Below, piece by piece: positions 8,626-15,682 of a DNA stretch of 26,622 nt; within the stretch, counting starts at the first letter, position 1, and each line of letters starts with the position of its first letter. Source of the stretch: an uncultured Campylobacter sp. (lineage in GTDB: Bacteria > Campylobacterota > Campylobacteria > Campylobacterales > Campylobacteraceae); assembly GCF_937980635.1 (NCBI RefSeq), contig NZ_CALJPG010000028.1, forward strand, positions 1 through 26,622. Direction: 5' to 3'. The notes below the pieces were generated by a model, which worked only from the letters and a program-made list of their open reading frames with translations, was not told where the DNA came from and ran no database searches. The position numbers and the translations under genes are program-made.

Positions 8626-8653
8626 AGCCCGTTAAATTTAAACTATGCGGGCT
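8626..8653. terminator. Hairpin between convergent genes, possible bidirectional terminator
   Basis: AGCCCG at 8626-8631 pairs with CGGGCT at 8648-8653 across a 16-nt AT-rich loop. It sits between the convergent ends of the aminotransferase (8609) and the DUF3137 gene (8656). It is followed by a T-rich but broken tract, so termination strength is uncertain. Confidence 0.4.
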
Positions 8654-8655
8654 GA

Positions 8656-9621
8656 TTAAATTTTGCTTTCTAGCTCGCCGGTTATGCGGCCCAGCTCGCT
8701 TACTAATTCTAAAATTTCAGCCAGTTCGTATTGGTGAGCATATGTCGTTCCGGTAGTTGGAGGTATTCTAAATAGCTCTGTTTCGAAGCGGTTCGGCGCG
8801 CCGTTTAGAAATAGGTAAAATTTATTATCCATAAATGCCGCACTGATGCTAAATTTATAATAGTATCGCTTCAGCTCATTTAGTCGCTCCATCAACGTAG
8901 GCGTCAATAGATAGCGAGCTTCGACCTTGTCGTCAGCAAACACGCGAAATTCGCTATTAAAAACGACGTTGTCCATTAGCTCCTTCTCGCCTAAAATTTT
9001 TGTATTCAGCTCGCGGCTTGCCAAAATGGTTCGGGAGTAAAATTTCTTACTAAACTCGCATATCAGCACGCTACCGCTAAAATCCATATACGCATCATAT
9101 AAGCTCATCGCAAGCGAAGCCAGCTTCGCATAAGTATTGTCTATGCCCAGATCGTAGTTCTTTTTGATTCTAATCGCCTCGCTAAGGCTAAATTTTACCC
9201 CATCCCATTCGCCTTTTATCTCATCTTCGCTGATAAAATCGGAGTTTGCAAAGATCCCCGCTCGCCTAAATTCCTTCGCGCTTATGCCGCGGCCTGGCGA
9301 ATAAGTAAGCTGCGGATACGCCTGCGAGATCGCCGTGCGCACCAAAACTTTTTTGTAAAATAGTTTATGTTCATAAGCGGCGTCCGCAATGCCGTCGTAA
9401 ATGCAAGCAACATAAATAATCAAAAGCACCGCGTAGATAAGATAGACTTCGATCATCTTGTAATCCGTATCATCGTCTGTTTTAAATACCGCATCGATCG
9501 CAAACATTATGATAAACGGAAACAGATACAAAAATGCTATCTTGGCATAGATCATCACTACCTTGCAAATACACTTTTTTTGTTTGGCTCTACTTAGCGC
9601 TATCGCCCTGTCTAGTTGCAT
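8656..9621 (-). CDS. DUF3137 family membrane protein
   Basis: 321 residues from an ATG at 9621 with AGGAA close upstream. Two transmembrane helices lie near residues 23-44 (MIYAKIAFLYLFPFIIMFAI) and 59-76 (VYLIYAVLLIIYVACIY), followed by a large soluble part. DUF3137 hallmarks are present: an SGSVLICEFSKKFYSRTIL strand segment, a short stretch with FNSEFRVFADDKVEARYLL-type sequence (the family's mature-enzyme-like 'F-x-V-x-A-x-D-x-VEARYLLTP' signature), and a later FLFLNG segment. The function of the family is not established; members are usually predicted inner-membrane proteins. The gene starts 8 bp after the helicase stop, so the two are almost certainly one transcript. Confidence 0.8.
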   Translation of the reverse strand: MQLDRAIALSRAKQKKCICKVVMIYAKIAFLYLFPFIIMFAIDAVFKTDDDTDYKMIEVYLIYAVLLIIYVACIYDGIADAAYEHKLFYKKVLVRTAISQAYPQLTYSPGRGISAKEFRRAGIFANSDFISEDEIKGEWDGVKFSLSEAIRIKKNYDLGIDNTYAKLASLAMSLYDAYMDFSGSVLICEFSKKFYSRTILASRELNTKILGEKELMDNVVFNSEFRVFADDKVEARYLLTPTLMERLNELKRYYYKFSISAAFMDNKFYLFLNGAPNRFETELFRIPPTTGTTYAHQYELAEILELVSELGRITGELESKI

Positions 9622-9629
9622 ACGTTTCC

Positions 9630-10967
9630 TTAAATTTTTTGATCCAAAATTTTATAAAATTCATTCTCTTGATAAAATTTCACCACAGCCTCGTCTACGC
9701 TTGCGTTGCGCTGCAAATACCGCAACAAGGGCTCTGTGCGCGTATATATCACCCTGAGCCCCGCAAGGCTCGTCGCGCGCGAAAGCGCCACGTAGAGCTG
9801 CCCTTTGGCGAAGATCCTGTCGATGTCGCAGATGAGCTGCGGAATGCTCATGCCTTGGGATTTGTGGATCGTGATGGCGTATGCGAGCTTTAGCGGGAAC
9901 TGATAATACCGCGCCATCACGATCTGCTCGGCATCCGCGCCGCTTGCGGCGATCTCGCTTAGTTCGTATGTTTGCAGCCCCACGCGGCTTAGTATGCCAG
10001 AGGGCTTTTTTACGACCACGCTTTCGATCTCGTCGCCGGCGCTTTTTTCGATCTTTTCGACGACGCCCTGCTCGCCGTTAAAAAACTCGCCGCTTTTATT
10101 TGCGGTAAACAGCACCTTTGCGCCCTCTTTTAGCGTCAGACTTTGCGGCGTATTTAGCGAGGCGATCCATTTTTGAATTTTCTGCTCGCTCACTCCGCTT
10201 TGTAGCGCTTCATAAACGCCTCCAAAGCTGCTCTGCGGTGCGCTAAGCTTGGCTAATCTGGCGCTATTTATCGCATCTACTTCGGCGTTTCGGCCCGAGA
10301 TTATTGTAGCGTTCGGCTCAGCTCGCGCGGCATCGATGATCAAAGATCGCATCAGCTCCGCCGTCTGCTCGCTTGGGGTGCCGAGCCGCAGCTCGCAAAG
10401 CAGGCGGTATAGCGCCGCATCTGCGGTGCGCTTGGAGCCTATCATCTCGACGTAAAAAAACTCGCACTGCCTCCACGCATACGAGCCAAAGGCGTAATCC
10501 GAGTCGCTAAATAGGCTCGCGCGCGGCGCTCTCTCGCCCTCTTTGCGCACCGGCGGAAGCTGATAAAAATCGCCCGTAACGAGCAGCCGTCCGTTAAATT
10601 TAGAATTTGAAATTCTAAGATAGATCATCTCGAAAAGCTCGGCGCCGATCATCGAAATTTCATCGATCACGATGAGATCTGCGAGGGCTAAAATTTTTCG
10701 CAGCTCGCTTAGTTTGCCGCTTTGTTTGCGATCGAAACCCTTTAGTTCCTCGTGGTTTTTGCAAATGCCGAAGCGGAAGAAGCTATGCACGGTCACGCCG
10801 CCGATCTCTACGGCGCTGATGCCAGTGCTGCCGAGTACGATGACGAGCTTGCCGCGAGCGCGGTAATCTTCGATGAGCTCTTTTATTACGTAGCTTTTGC
10901 CCACGCCTGCGCCGCCCGTGATAAAAATATTGCGATCTTTTAGTTTTTGGATGATGAAATTTATCAA
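9630..10967 (-). CDS. PIF1-like / RecD-like superfamily 1 helicase (AAA ATPase)
   Basis: 445 residues. It begins with a TTG at 10967 preceded by AGGA at 6-9 nt; no ATG fits better. Walker A is GGAGVGKS at residues 18-25 and Walker B is VIDEIS with Asp-Glu near 102-103. Motif III is GDFYQLPPV at 132-140, and a C-terminal UvrD-like part contains AITIHKSQGMS (363-374) and LYVALSRATS (391-400). This order is that of PIF1-type 5'-3' DNA helicases, single-domain versions of which are common in Campylobacterota. Likely role: unwinding duplex or structured DNA during replication or repair. It is transcribed ahead of the DUF3137 gene and divergently from the NlpC/P60 lipoprotein gene. The family is sure; the cellular pathway is inference. 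Confidence 0.9.
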   Translation of the reverse strand: MINFIIQKLKDRNIFITGGAGVGKSYVIKELIEDYRARGKLVIVLGSTGISAVEIGGVTVHSFFRFGICKNHEELKGFDRKQSGKLSELRKILALADLIVIDEISMIGAELFEMIYLRISNSKFNGRLLVTGDFYQLPPVRKEGERAPRASLFSDSDYAFGSYAWRQCEFFYVEMIGSKRTADAALYRLLCELRLGTPSEQTAELMRSLIIDAARAEPNATIISGRNAEVDAINSARLAKLSAPQSSFGGVYEALQSGVSEQKIQKWIASLNTPQSLTLKEGAKVLFTANKSGEFFNGEQGVVEKIEKSAGDEIESVVVKKPSGILSRVGLQTYELSEIAASGADAEQIVMARYYQFPLKLAYAITIHKSQGMSIPQLICDIDRIFAKGQLYVALSRATSLAGLRVIYTRTEPLLRYLQRNASVDEAVVKFYQENEFYKILDQKI

Positions 10968-10980
10968 GTTTTTTCCTATT

Positions 10981-11003
10981 TTTTGGCAAAATTATAGCCA
11001 AAA
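10981..11003. promoter_or_regulatory. Divergent control region with a 7-bp inverted repeat over a -10 box
   Basis: TTTTGGC at 10981-10987 and GCCAAAA at 10997-11003 form a perfect inverted repeat with a 9-bp spacer. The spacer and left part of the right arm contain TATAAT on the minus strand (10991-10996), a good -10 for the helicase operon 24 bp from its TTG start. The same 56-bp gap must drive the lipoprotein gene on the plus strand, so an operator function is plausible but unproven. Confidence 0.4.
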
Positions 11004-11023
11004 TTTTTTAAAAGGCATTTTGT

Positions 11024-12379
11024 TTGAAACGACTAGTATCTCTTATCTTCGCAGCTTTGGTTCTTGCAGGTTGCGCTACCCATAAGTTCATCCCGGAAAA
11101 TCCCGCTGTTTTGGATCTTGAATACGCTCAAAACAGCGAGCGGCTGCCGGCTCCCGCTTCGGTGCAAAACATAAGCGGAAGCGCGTTTAAGAGCCGCTAT
11201 TTTAAAATTTGGTTTGATGATGCGCCGATTAAAGCCGAAATCGACACGTTTTGGGGACTTAATTACGCCAAGGGACGCCACTTTGACGCCGCAGGCAGGA
11301 TATATAACGACGCGATCTATCAAAGTATCCGCATAAATGCGAACGAAGAGGCGTTCGGACTAATATCTGAGCCCGCTATAACGGTAAAAAACGCGCTGCT
11401 GCGAAATATTCCAAGCGACTTGCCGATTTTCGGCGATCCGAGCGAGCCGGGGGAGGGCGAACCGTTTGATTACGCCGCAAATTCCGCCGTGGGCGTGGGC
11501 TATCCGATGCTGCTGTCGCATTACAGCAGAGACGGCGCGTGGGCGTTCGTACGCAACGACGGCGTGTGGAGCTGGATCAGAAGCGACGCGATAAAGCGCA
11601 TCAGTCCGCAGCAGGCGGATATCTACGCAAATTCTAAATTTATAACGATCCTGCGCGACGGCGCCGCCATTTATGACGAAAGCGGTGCGGAGCTTTTTAG
11701 GGCACGTACCGGCACGATCCTGCCGTATGATTTTAGCGGCGAGCGCGATCTTGGCGGCACGCTCGGCGTGCGGAGCGTATTCGGCGGCGAAATTTTAACC
11801 CAGTTTGGCAGCAAGAGATATTTCATTAGCGCGGATGATGCGAGGCTTTGGCCTGCGCTGCTTGATGAGCAGAACTCAAAGATCGTAGCCGCTAGCCTGC
11901 TCGGGCAGAAATACGGCTGGGGCGGGTATAAATTTCTTCGCGATTGCTCGCTTATGACGAAAGATTTTTTGGCGAATTTCGGGCTGTGGTTGCCGCGAAA
12001 TTCTAAGGCGCAATCGGCTCGCGGCGAGCGTTTTTCGCTGGCGGGGATGAGCGCGGATGAAAAGCTTAGCTTCATCGGCAAAAACGGCATAGCGTATAAA
12101 ACCTTGCTGTATATGCCCGGCCACGTGATGCTCTACGTAGGGCAGGTGGACGGCAAGCCTGCGGTGCTGCACGATATCTGGGGGCTTCGCACGATGGATG
12201 GCGGACGTGCAGTCATCGGGCGCACGGCGATTACGTCGCTTACTATCGGCTCGGATCGCGCCGACATTGCCGAGGATCGCCTGCTGATATCGCGTATCAG
12301 CGCGATGAGCGTGCTTTCAGGCGAGGAGGACGGCGCTTTGGACGATAAGTTTGGCTCTGCGGATTTCGGTGCGAATTAA
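11024..12379 (+). CDS. SH3-domain NlpC/P60 (C40) lipoprotein, peptidoglycan hydrolase
   Basis: 451 residues with a TTG start preceded by AAAAGG. The signal peptide ends in the lipobox LAGC (Cys17), so it is a lipoprotein. The next ~240 residues match the N-terminal stabilising domain plus two SH3b domains of DvLysin-type enzymes; 'HYSRDGAWAFVRND' and 'GVWSWIRSDAI' are typical of the first SH3b. The C-terminal catalytic NlpC/P60 domain has YGWGGYKFLRDCS with the nucleophile Cys308, GHVMLYVG with His367, and HDIWG with His383 as the third polar residue. Such enzymes cut the gamma-D-glutamyl-diaminopimelate bond in stem peptides, probably in the periplasm for wall turnover. All catalytic residues are present, so it should be active. 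It is divergent from the helicase operon; the downstream DNA is decayed. Confidence 0.88.
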   Translation: MKRLVSLIFAALVLAGCATHKFIPENPAVLDLEYAQNSERLPAPASVQNISGSAFKSRYFKIWFDDAPIKAEIDTFWGLNYAKGRHFDAAGRIYNDAIYQSIRINANEEAFGLISEPAITVKNALLRNIPSDLPIFGDPSEPGEGEPFDYAANSAVGVGYPMLLSHYSRDGAWAFVRNDGVWSWIRSDAIKRISPQQADIYANSKFITILRDGAAIYDESGAELFRARTGTILPYDFSGERDLGGTLGVRSVFGGEILTQFGSKRYFISADDARLWPALLDEQNSKIVAASLLGQKYGWGGYKFLRDCSLMTKDFLANFGLWLPRNSKAQSARGERFSLAGMSADEKLSFIGKNGIAYKTLLYMPGHVMLYVGQVDGKPAVLHDIWGLRTMDGGRAVIGRTAITSLTIGSDRADIAEDRLLISRISAMSVLSGEEDGALDDKFGSADFGAN

Positions 12380-12539
12380 ACGCTGTCTCGTAAAAAATAA
12401 AGAGCAGGTTACGGGCGATGGCCTCAGAAAAAAGCAAGCGACGAGAACCGGATGCATGTAAAAAAGAGCGGACCGCGCGCTACTGAGATGAGTGCTAGCC
12501 ATCGCCGCTACCGAAAAACGATGTCTTGTTTGTGTATGC

Positions 12540-12838
12540 AGGCGCGAACTGCTGCCGCTATGGATAGAAGCTCGCGGGTATAAGCGCGCTCGCCGCCGCT
12601 AACCCTCGTGTAGGGCGCGTTTTTTAGATGCGCGATGCTCATCTTTTCAAGCGCCTGCTCAGCTAGCTTTTTATCCGCCGCGCAAAGCTACAAAACAGCG
12701 GCGTCCTGCACAGCGCGCCCATCAGAGCGACGTCAAAGACGCTATAGTCATACGACGGCGCGTGCGTCTGCGGCACGTAGGCGACGAGGGAGGCGAACTC
12801 GCGTTTGCCGTTTCGTCGTGCCTGCTCGGCGCATCGCT
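12540..12838 (-). pseudogene. Remnant of an ABC-transporter ATPase (iron-siderophore/cobalamin type)
   Basis: On the minus strand, 12712-12786 reads VAYVPQTHAPSYDYSVFDVA and then LMGAL, the Q-loop region of FecE/FhuC/BtuD-like ATPases. After a frameshift, 12586-12650 reads EQALEKMSIAHLKNAPYTRV followed by SGGER, the ABC signature. No Walker A is visible upstream, and Walker B is missing after the signature. The frames are interrupted, so this is a dead fragment. The adjacent deleted binding protein at 13069 makes it likely that both came from one transporter operon. The permease gene expected between them is absent. The flanking 12380-12530 has no gene that I can recognise. Confidence 0.7.
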
Positions 12839-12929
12839 AAATTTTACATTTCGTGTCTTCATCGCCAATATACGCGCCCTTGCGCCGTCGGCAAAATTTT
12901 GCTTTAAAATTTCGTTTGAAATTTTAAAG

Positions 12930-12968
12930 GAGCCGTAGCGAGCCGGTAAAATTTCATTCGCTCGGCTC
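12930..12968. terminator. Stem-loop between two gene remnants
   Basis: GAGCCG-T-AGCG at 12930-12940 pairs with CGCTCGGCTC at 12959-12968, giving ten pairs with one bulged T around an 18-nt loop. It is followed by TTAAAATTTT on the plus strand and AAATTT-rich sequence on the other. It may be an old terminator; no live gene ends here. Confidence 0.3.
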
Positions 12969-13068
12969 TTAAAATTTTAAGAAGCGCTTTTTCGCTAAAT
13001 GTGCAGACGGCTCTAAATGCGCCCAGACTTCAGCCGAAGCTATTTTTCGCCGCAAGCGGGAGCGTGCG

Positions 13069-13299
13069 TCATTTGCCGTCCGGGCCTAGGCCGTGCAGTA
13101 TGTATCCAAACTCCGCGCCGCCTACGAGGATGATTTGGTTGTTTGCGTTCCAAAGCGAGGCGACTTTATTTACTTTCTCCGGTAGCTCGACGACGTTTCT
13201 GCGCATATCTTTAACCGTCCTCGGCTCGCCCGCGGCGGCGTTTAGACAAAACGCTAGAAACAAAGCGGTGACGAGCGCCAAATTTTTCCTTACGAACAC
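13069..13299 (-). pseudogene. Internally deleted periplasmic metal/siderophore-binding protein
   Basis: A 76-residue frame from a GTG at 13299 with AAGGAG upstream. It keeps a signal peptide (MFVRKNLALVTALFLAFCLN) and then TVKDMRRNVVELPEKVNKVA and SLWNANNQIILVGGA. These match residues ~20-57 of the intact protein at 14501-15520. It then jumps directly to EFGYILHGLGPDGK, which matches the last 14 residues of that protein (EFGYILKGLSPEGK). About 260 residues are missing without loss of frame. The product would be a short secreted peptide with no binding fold, so it is best read as a deletion remnant of a second, related binding protein rather than a working gene. Confidence 0.8.
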
Positions 13300-13369
13300 A
13301 CTCTCTCCTTGGTGCCAAAATTTTATAAAACGTCTAGGGCTGCGGCATGCCCTAGGTTTTACCCTCCCC

Positions 13370-13932
13370 TTAGAAAAACAAAAAATATCGCGGCGTTTTG
13401 CGTTTATACTTTAGATACTCCTGTCCGTAGGCTCGCTCGCAGTAGCGCTCTTCACCCAGGACCACAAGATGGTTGTATATGGCAAAGGGCACTATCGCTA
13501 TGAGTAGCCACAGCGACGCCGAGGCGACGCAAACGCCCGCCATGCCGAGGAAATAAAAGAAATACATCGGATTGCGCGATAGGCGGTAGATGCCGTCCTG
13601 TGCGGTCTTGTCCGCAGGGGCTGCCGCATAGTCGTAAAACGCCTTGATGAAGCCCGCAAAAGCCTCTACGTAGATCATCGCTCCGATCCAAAACACGCGC
13701 TGCCCGTCTTAAGCGGCACGAACACCGACAAACTAAGCAGCGCTACTTGCAGCAGCGAGCTTATGATCGCATTTCTCTTGTCTGCGAGCGTGTATCATGA
13801 GGTATCGGTGGCGCGTTTGCCGACCTCTTTGTAGATAAACATATACGCGAACTGTATCAACACCATTGCAAATGAGGGTATCCAAGCGCCCGCTAGAGCG
13901 GGCTCAAGCGTCGTAAAAAATGAAATTTCCAT
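13370..13932 (-). pseudogene. ICMT/PEMT-like membrane methyltransferase with stop and frameshift
   Basis: The C-terminal 108 residues (stop at 13370) carry the family signature: DGIYRLSRNPMYFFYFLG, then LGEERYCERAYGQEYLKYKR and TPRYFLFF. This is typical of isoprenylcysteine-carboxyl-methyltransferase-like proteins of bacteria, which use S-adenosylmethionine in the membrane. Upstream, an ATG at 13932 opens MEISFFTTLEPALAGAWIPS and runs into an in-frame TGA at 13795-13797. The same frame then continues as YTLADKRNAIISSLLQVALL and must shift near 13697 to join VFWIGAMIYVEAF. Put together this is a normal-length protein of about 180 residues. A TGG-to-TGA change and a one-base indel explain both lesions. 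It could be expressed only as fragments; sequencing error is possible but two lesions make decay more likely. Confidence 0.72.
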
Positions 13933-14500
13933 GACCGCCTCTTTCGCTTTAAATTTTATCGCGCAGTTTTGTTTTGCCCTTTTTTGCTCGCCGTAGGTTT
14001 AAATTTTACTCCGTCTTTGACTACATATTCGGGCGCGCTGTTTGTTCGGTACGCCGCCCGCCGCAGATGTCGCTTGCTGAGGTAATGTGACGGCGATACC
14101 GCTCATTCGGGCATCGGACGAGGTTCGTTTATGCACAATTGGCATTCGCACTTTGACAGTGCTCGCGGTACGGTGGCGTTTGCTTAATTAGGTGATATGA
14201 AACGCCGCTTATCCAGGCATCGGCGTCCATAACGGGCAACGATAAACTCTACGCTTTACACAGGCGCCGTTTATTTGATATCGATGCACCCTTTGATTTG
14301 GCGTTCGGCATCAAGACCGCTTATTTGGCGGGACGATCCGCCCTCAAGAGCCGACAAAATCGCACTCCGCTCGGCGCCGATGCACCGCCGCACAATGAAA
14401 CATTCTGTGCCGATGTGCCGCCGCCTACTACACGATGAGCATTCGGCACGGGTTTTGCCTGCTAGGTGCAGCGCTGACGCCGTTGCTTCGGTGCCGCGTC
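13933..14500. other. Gene-free stretch of odd composition
   Basis: No intact gene. At the left, the minus strand ends in a short open tail (stop at 13956) reading NSAPEYVVKDGVKFKPTASK. It looks like the C-terminus of a lost gene that overlapped the methyltransferase promoter. From about 14010 to 14520 the AAATTT words that are found almost everywhere else disappear, and the DNA is rich in CGGC, GCCGATG and CCGCCG words, including a loose repeat of GCCGATG-x-(A/G)CCGCCGC at about 14379 and 14421. I cannot assign a function. Confidence 0.4.
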
Positions 14501-15520
14501 TTATTTACCCTCCGGGCTAAGTCCTTTTAAAATATATCCAAATTCCTCGTCGCTTAGCTCGTAATTCATAAATTTTTTATAAAACGCCTTCGTTTCGGCC
14601 TTTATGTCGATGTCGGCAAAGAGCTCCGGCTGGATGGTTTTCGCCGCCCATAAAATTTGAAGCACCGTATCCGCGCCGTATCGATCCCAGTTAAAAACCC
14701 CGCGCGGATTGCCGTAAACGCGCCCGTTTTTGACCGCATCCGTGCCGCTGTAAACCGGGCTAGCCTTGATCTTCTCTACCGCATCTTCGTTGTGATCGCC
14801 GCCCACGATTATGATCTGCGGGTTGCTCGCGATGATCTCCTCGGCGGTGATAGTTTTCATCGGGCCTTTTGTAGCGGTGATCGCATTCGTTCCGCCGGCT
14901 AGCTCTATCCATGAGTCGATCAGTGTGCCCTTGCCGTCGATCTTTAAAAGATCGCTTCCGCCTACGATGTGAAGGACGCGCGGACGCTTGTCGGGGCTTA
15001 AATTTGCGGTGCGGCCGCTAACCAAAGCGATATTTTTATCGAGATTTGCGATCAGATCCTTCGCTCTTTGCGGTGCGTCGCCGCCTAGCATATCGCCGCA
15101 CATCCTGATGCTACGCCTCATCTGCTCGTAATCGCTAAAGCTCGCCTTTAAAACAGTAAAGCCCTGCTTAGCTAAATTTTCGCCTGCCAGTGCGGTTGGG
15201 ACGATGACTACGTCGGGGTTACGGCTCATTAGCTCCTCCAAATTTACATCGTTATTTTTTAGCAGTACTGGGATCTGCGCCAGGCGCGGATAAATTTTAA
15301 GAAACCATGCGTTTTTGCTGATATTATCGGTGGTAGCGACGATCTTATCCGCTCCGCCCAGAGCCAGTAAAATTTGATTGTTCGAGTGCCAGAGTGCCGC
15401 GATACGCTCAACTTTTGCGGGGATTTTGACTTCGACTCCGTCCATATCTCGTATGGTTCTATAATCGGCAGATATCGCAAATAGCGCGCTTGCCAACAGT
15501 GTAAGTAGAATTTTTTTCAT
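14501..15520 (-). CDS. ABC-transporter periplasmic binding protein (siderophore/haem/cobalamin class)
   Basis: 339 residues with a signal peptide (MKKILLTLLASALFAISADY) and an ATG preceded by AAAGG. The fold is the helical-backbone PF01497 type: RIAALWHSNNQILLALGGAD at residues ~44-63, then DVNLEELMSRNPDVVIVPT near 100, GGTNAI near 230, and TAEEIIASNPQIIIVGGDHN with a following VKNGRVYGNPRGVFNWDRYG. These are characteristic of binding proteins for iron-siderophore, haem or corrinoid substrates. No lipobox is present, so it is free in the periplasm. The permease and ATPase that should accompany it are not adjacent. Downstream lie the remnants of a second, related transporter. It therefore looks like an orphan binding protein that may use a permease coded elsewhere. 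The ligand is unknown. Confidence 0.87.
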   Translation of the reverse strand: MKKILLTLLASALFAISADYRTIRDMDGVEVKIPAKVERIAALWHSNNQILLALGGADKIVATTDNISKNAWFLKIYPRLAQIPVLLKNNDVNLEELMSRNPDVVIVPTALAGENLAKQGFTVLKASFSDYEQMRRSIRMCGDMLGGDAPQRAKDLIANLDKNIALVSGRTANLSPDKRPRVLHIVGGSDLLKIDGKGTLIDSWIELAGGTNAITATKGPMKTITAEEIIASNPQIIIVGGDHNEDAVEKIKASPVYSGTDAVKNGRVYGNPRGVFNWDRYGADTVLQILWAAKTIQPELFADIDIKAETKAFYKKFMNYELSDEEFGYILKGLSPEGK

Positions 15521-15642
15521 CTTAGACCTTTCTTTCGGACGTTAAAATATAGATTGCAATATTACATAAAATCTCATTAAAATTGCGTAAATTTTAACCG
15601 CCGCCGTTGCGATCATTTATTATTTTTCAAAGTAAATTTTTA

Positions 15643-15648
15643 TATAAT
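15643..15648 (+). promoter_or_regulatory. Probable -10 box of the SPFH gene
   Basis: TATAAT, 34 bp upstream of the ATG at 15683, preceded by T-rich sequence. The gap 15521-15682 is divergent, so it also contains the promoter of the binding-protein gene on the other strand, for which no single box stands out. Confidence 0.5.
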
Positions 15649-15682
15649 CCATTTTAAATTTAGCATTTTTAAAGGAGAGAAA

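Noticed and set aside
12414..12506. Inverted pair GGCGATGGC / GCCATCGCC as an operator or element end
   Set aside because: 75-bp spacing, no flanking duplication and no transposase; likely chance in decayed DNA.
12635..12907. 90-codon plus-strand frame rich in Arg and Ser
   Set aside because: It is antisense to recognisable ABC-ATPase motifs and its composition is that of a shadow frame.
14193..14441. Plus-strand open stretch (begins near YETPLIQASAS) as a gene
   Set aside because: No start codon with ribosome site, odd composition and no recognisable motif; the frame is open over only ~80 codons.
12380..14500. Decayed region as a mobile element or genomic island
   Set aside because: No integrase, transposase, tRNA or terminal repeats; the recognisable fragments are ordinary transporter and methyltransferase genes.
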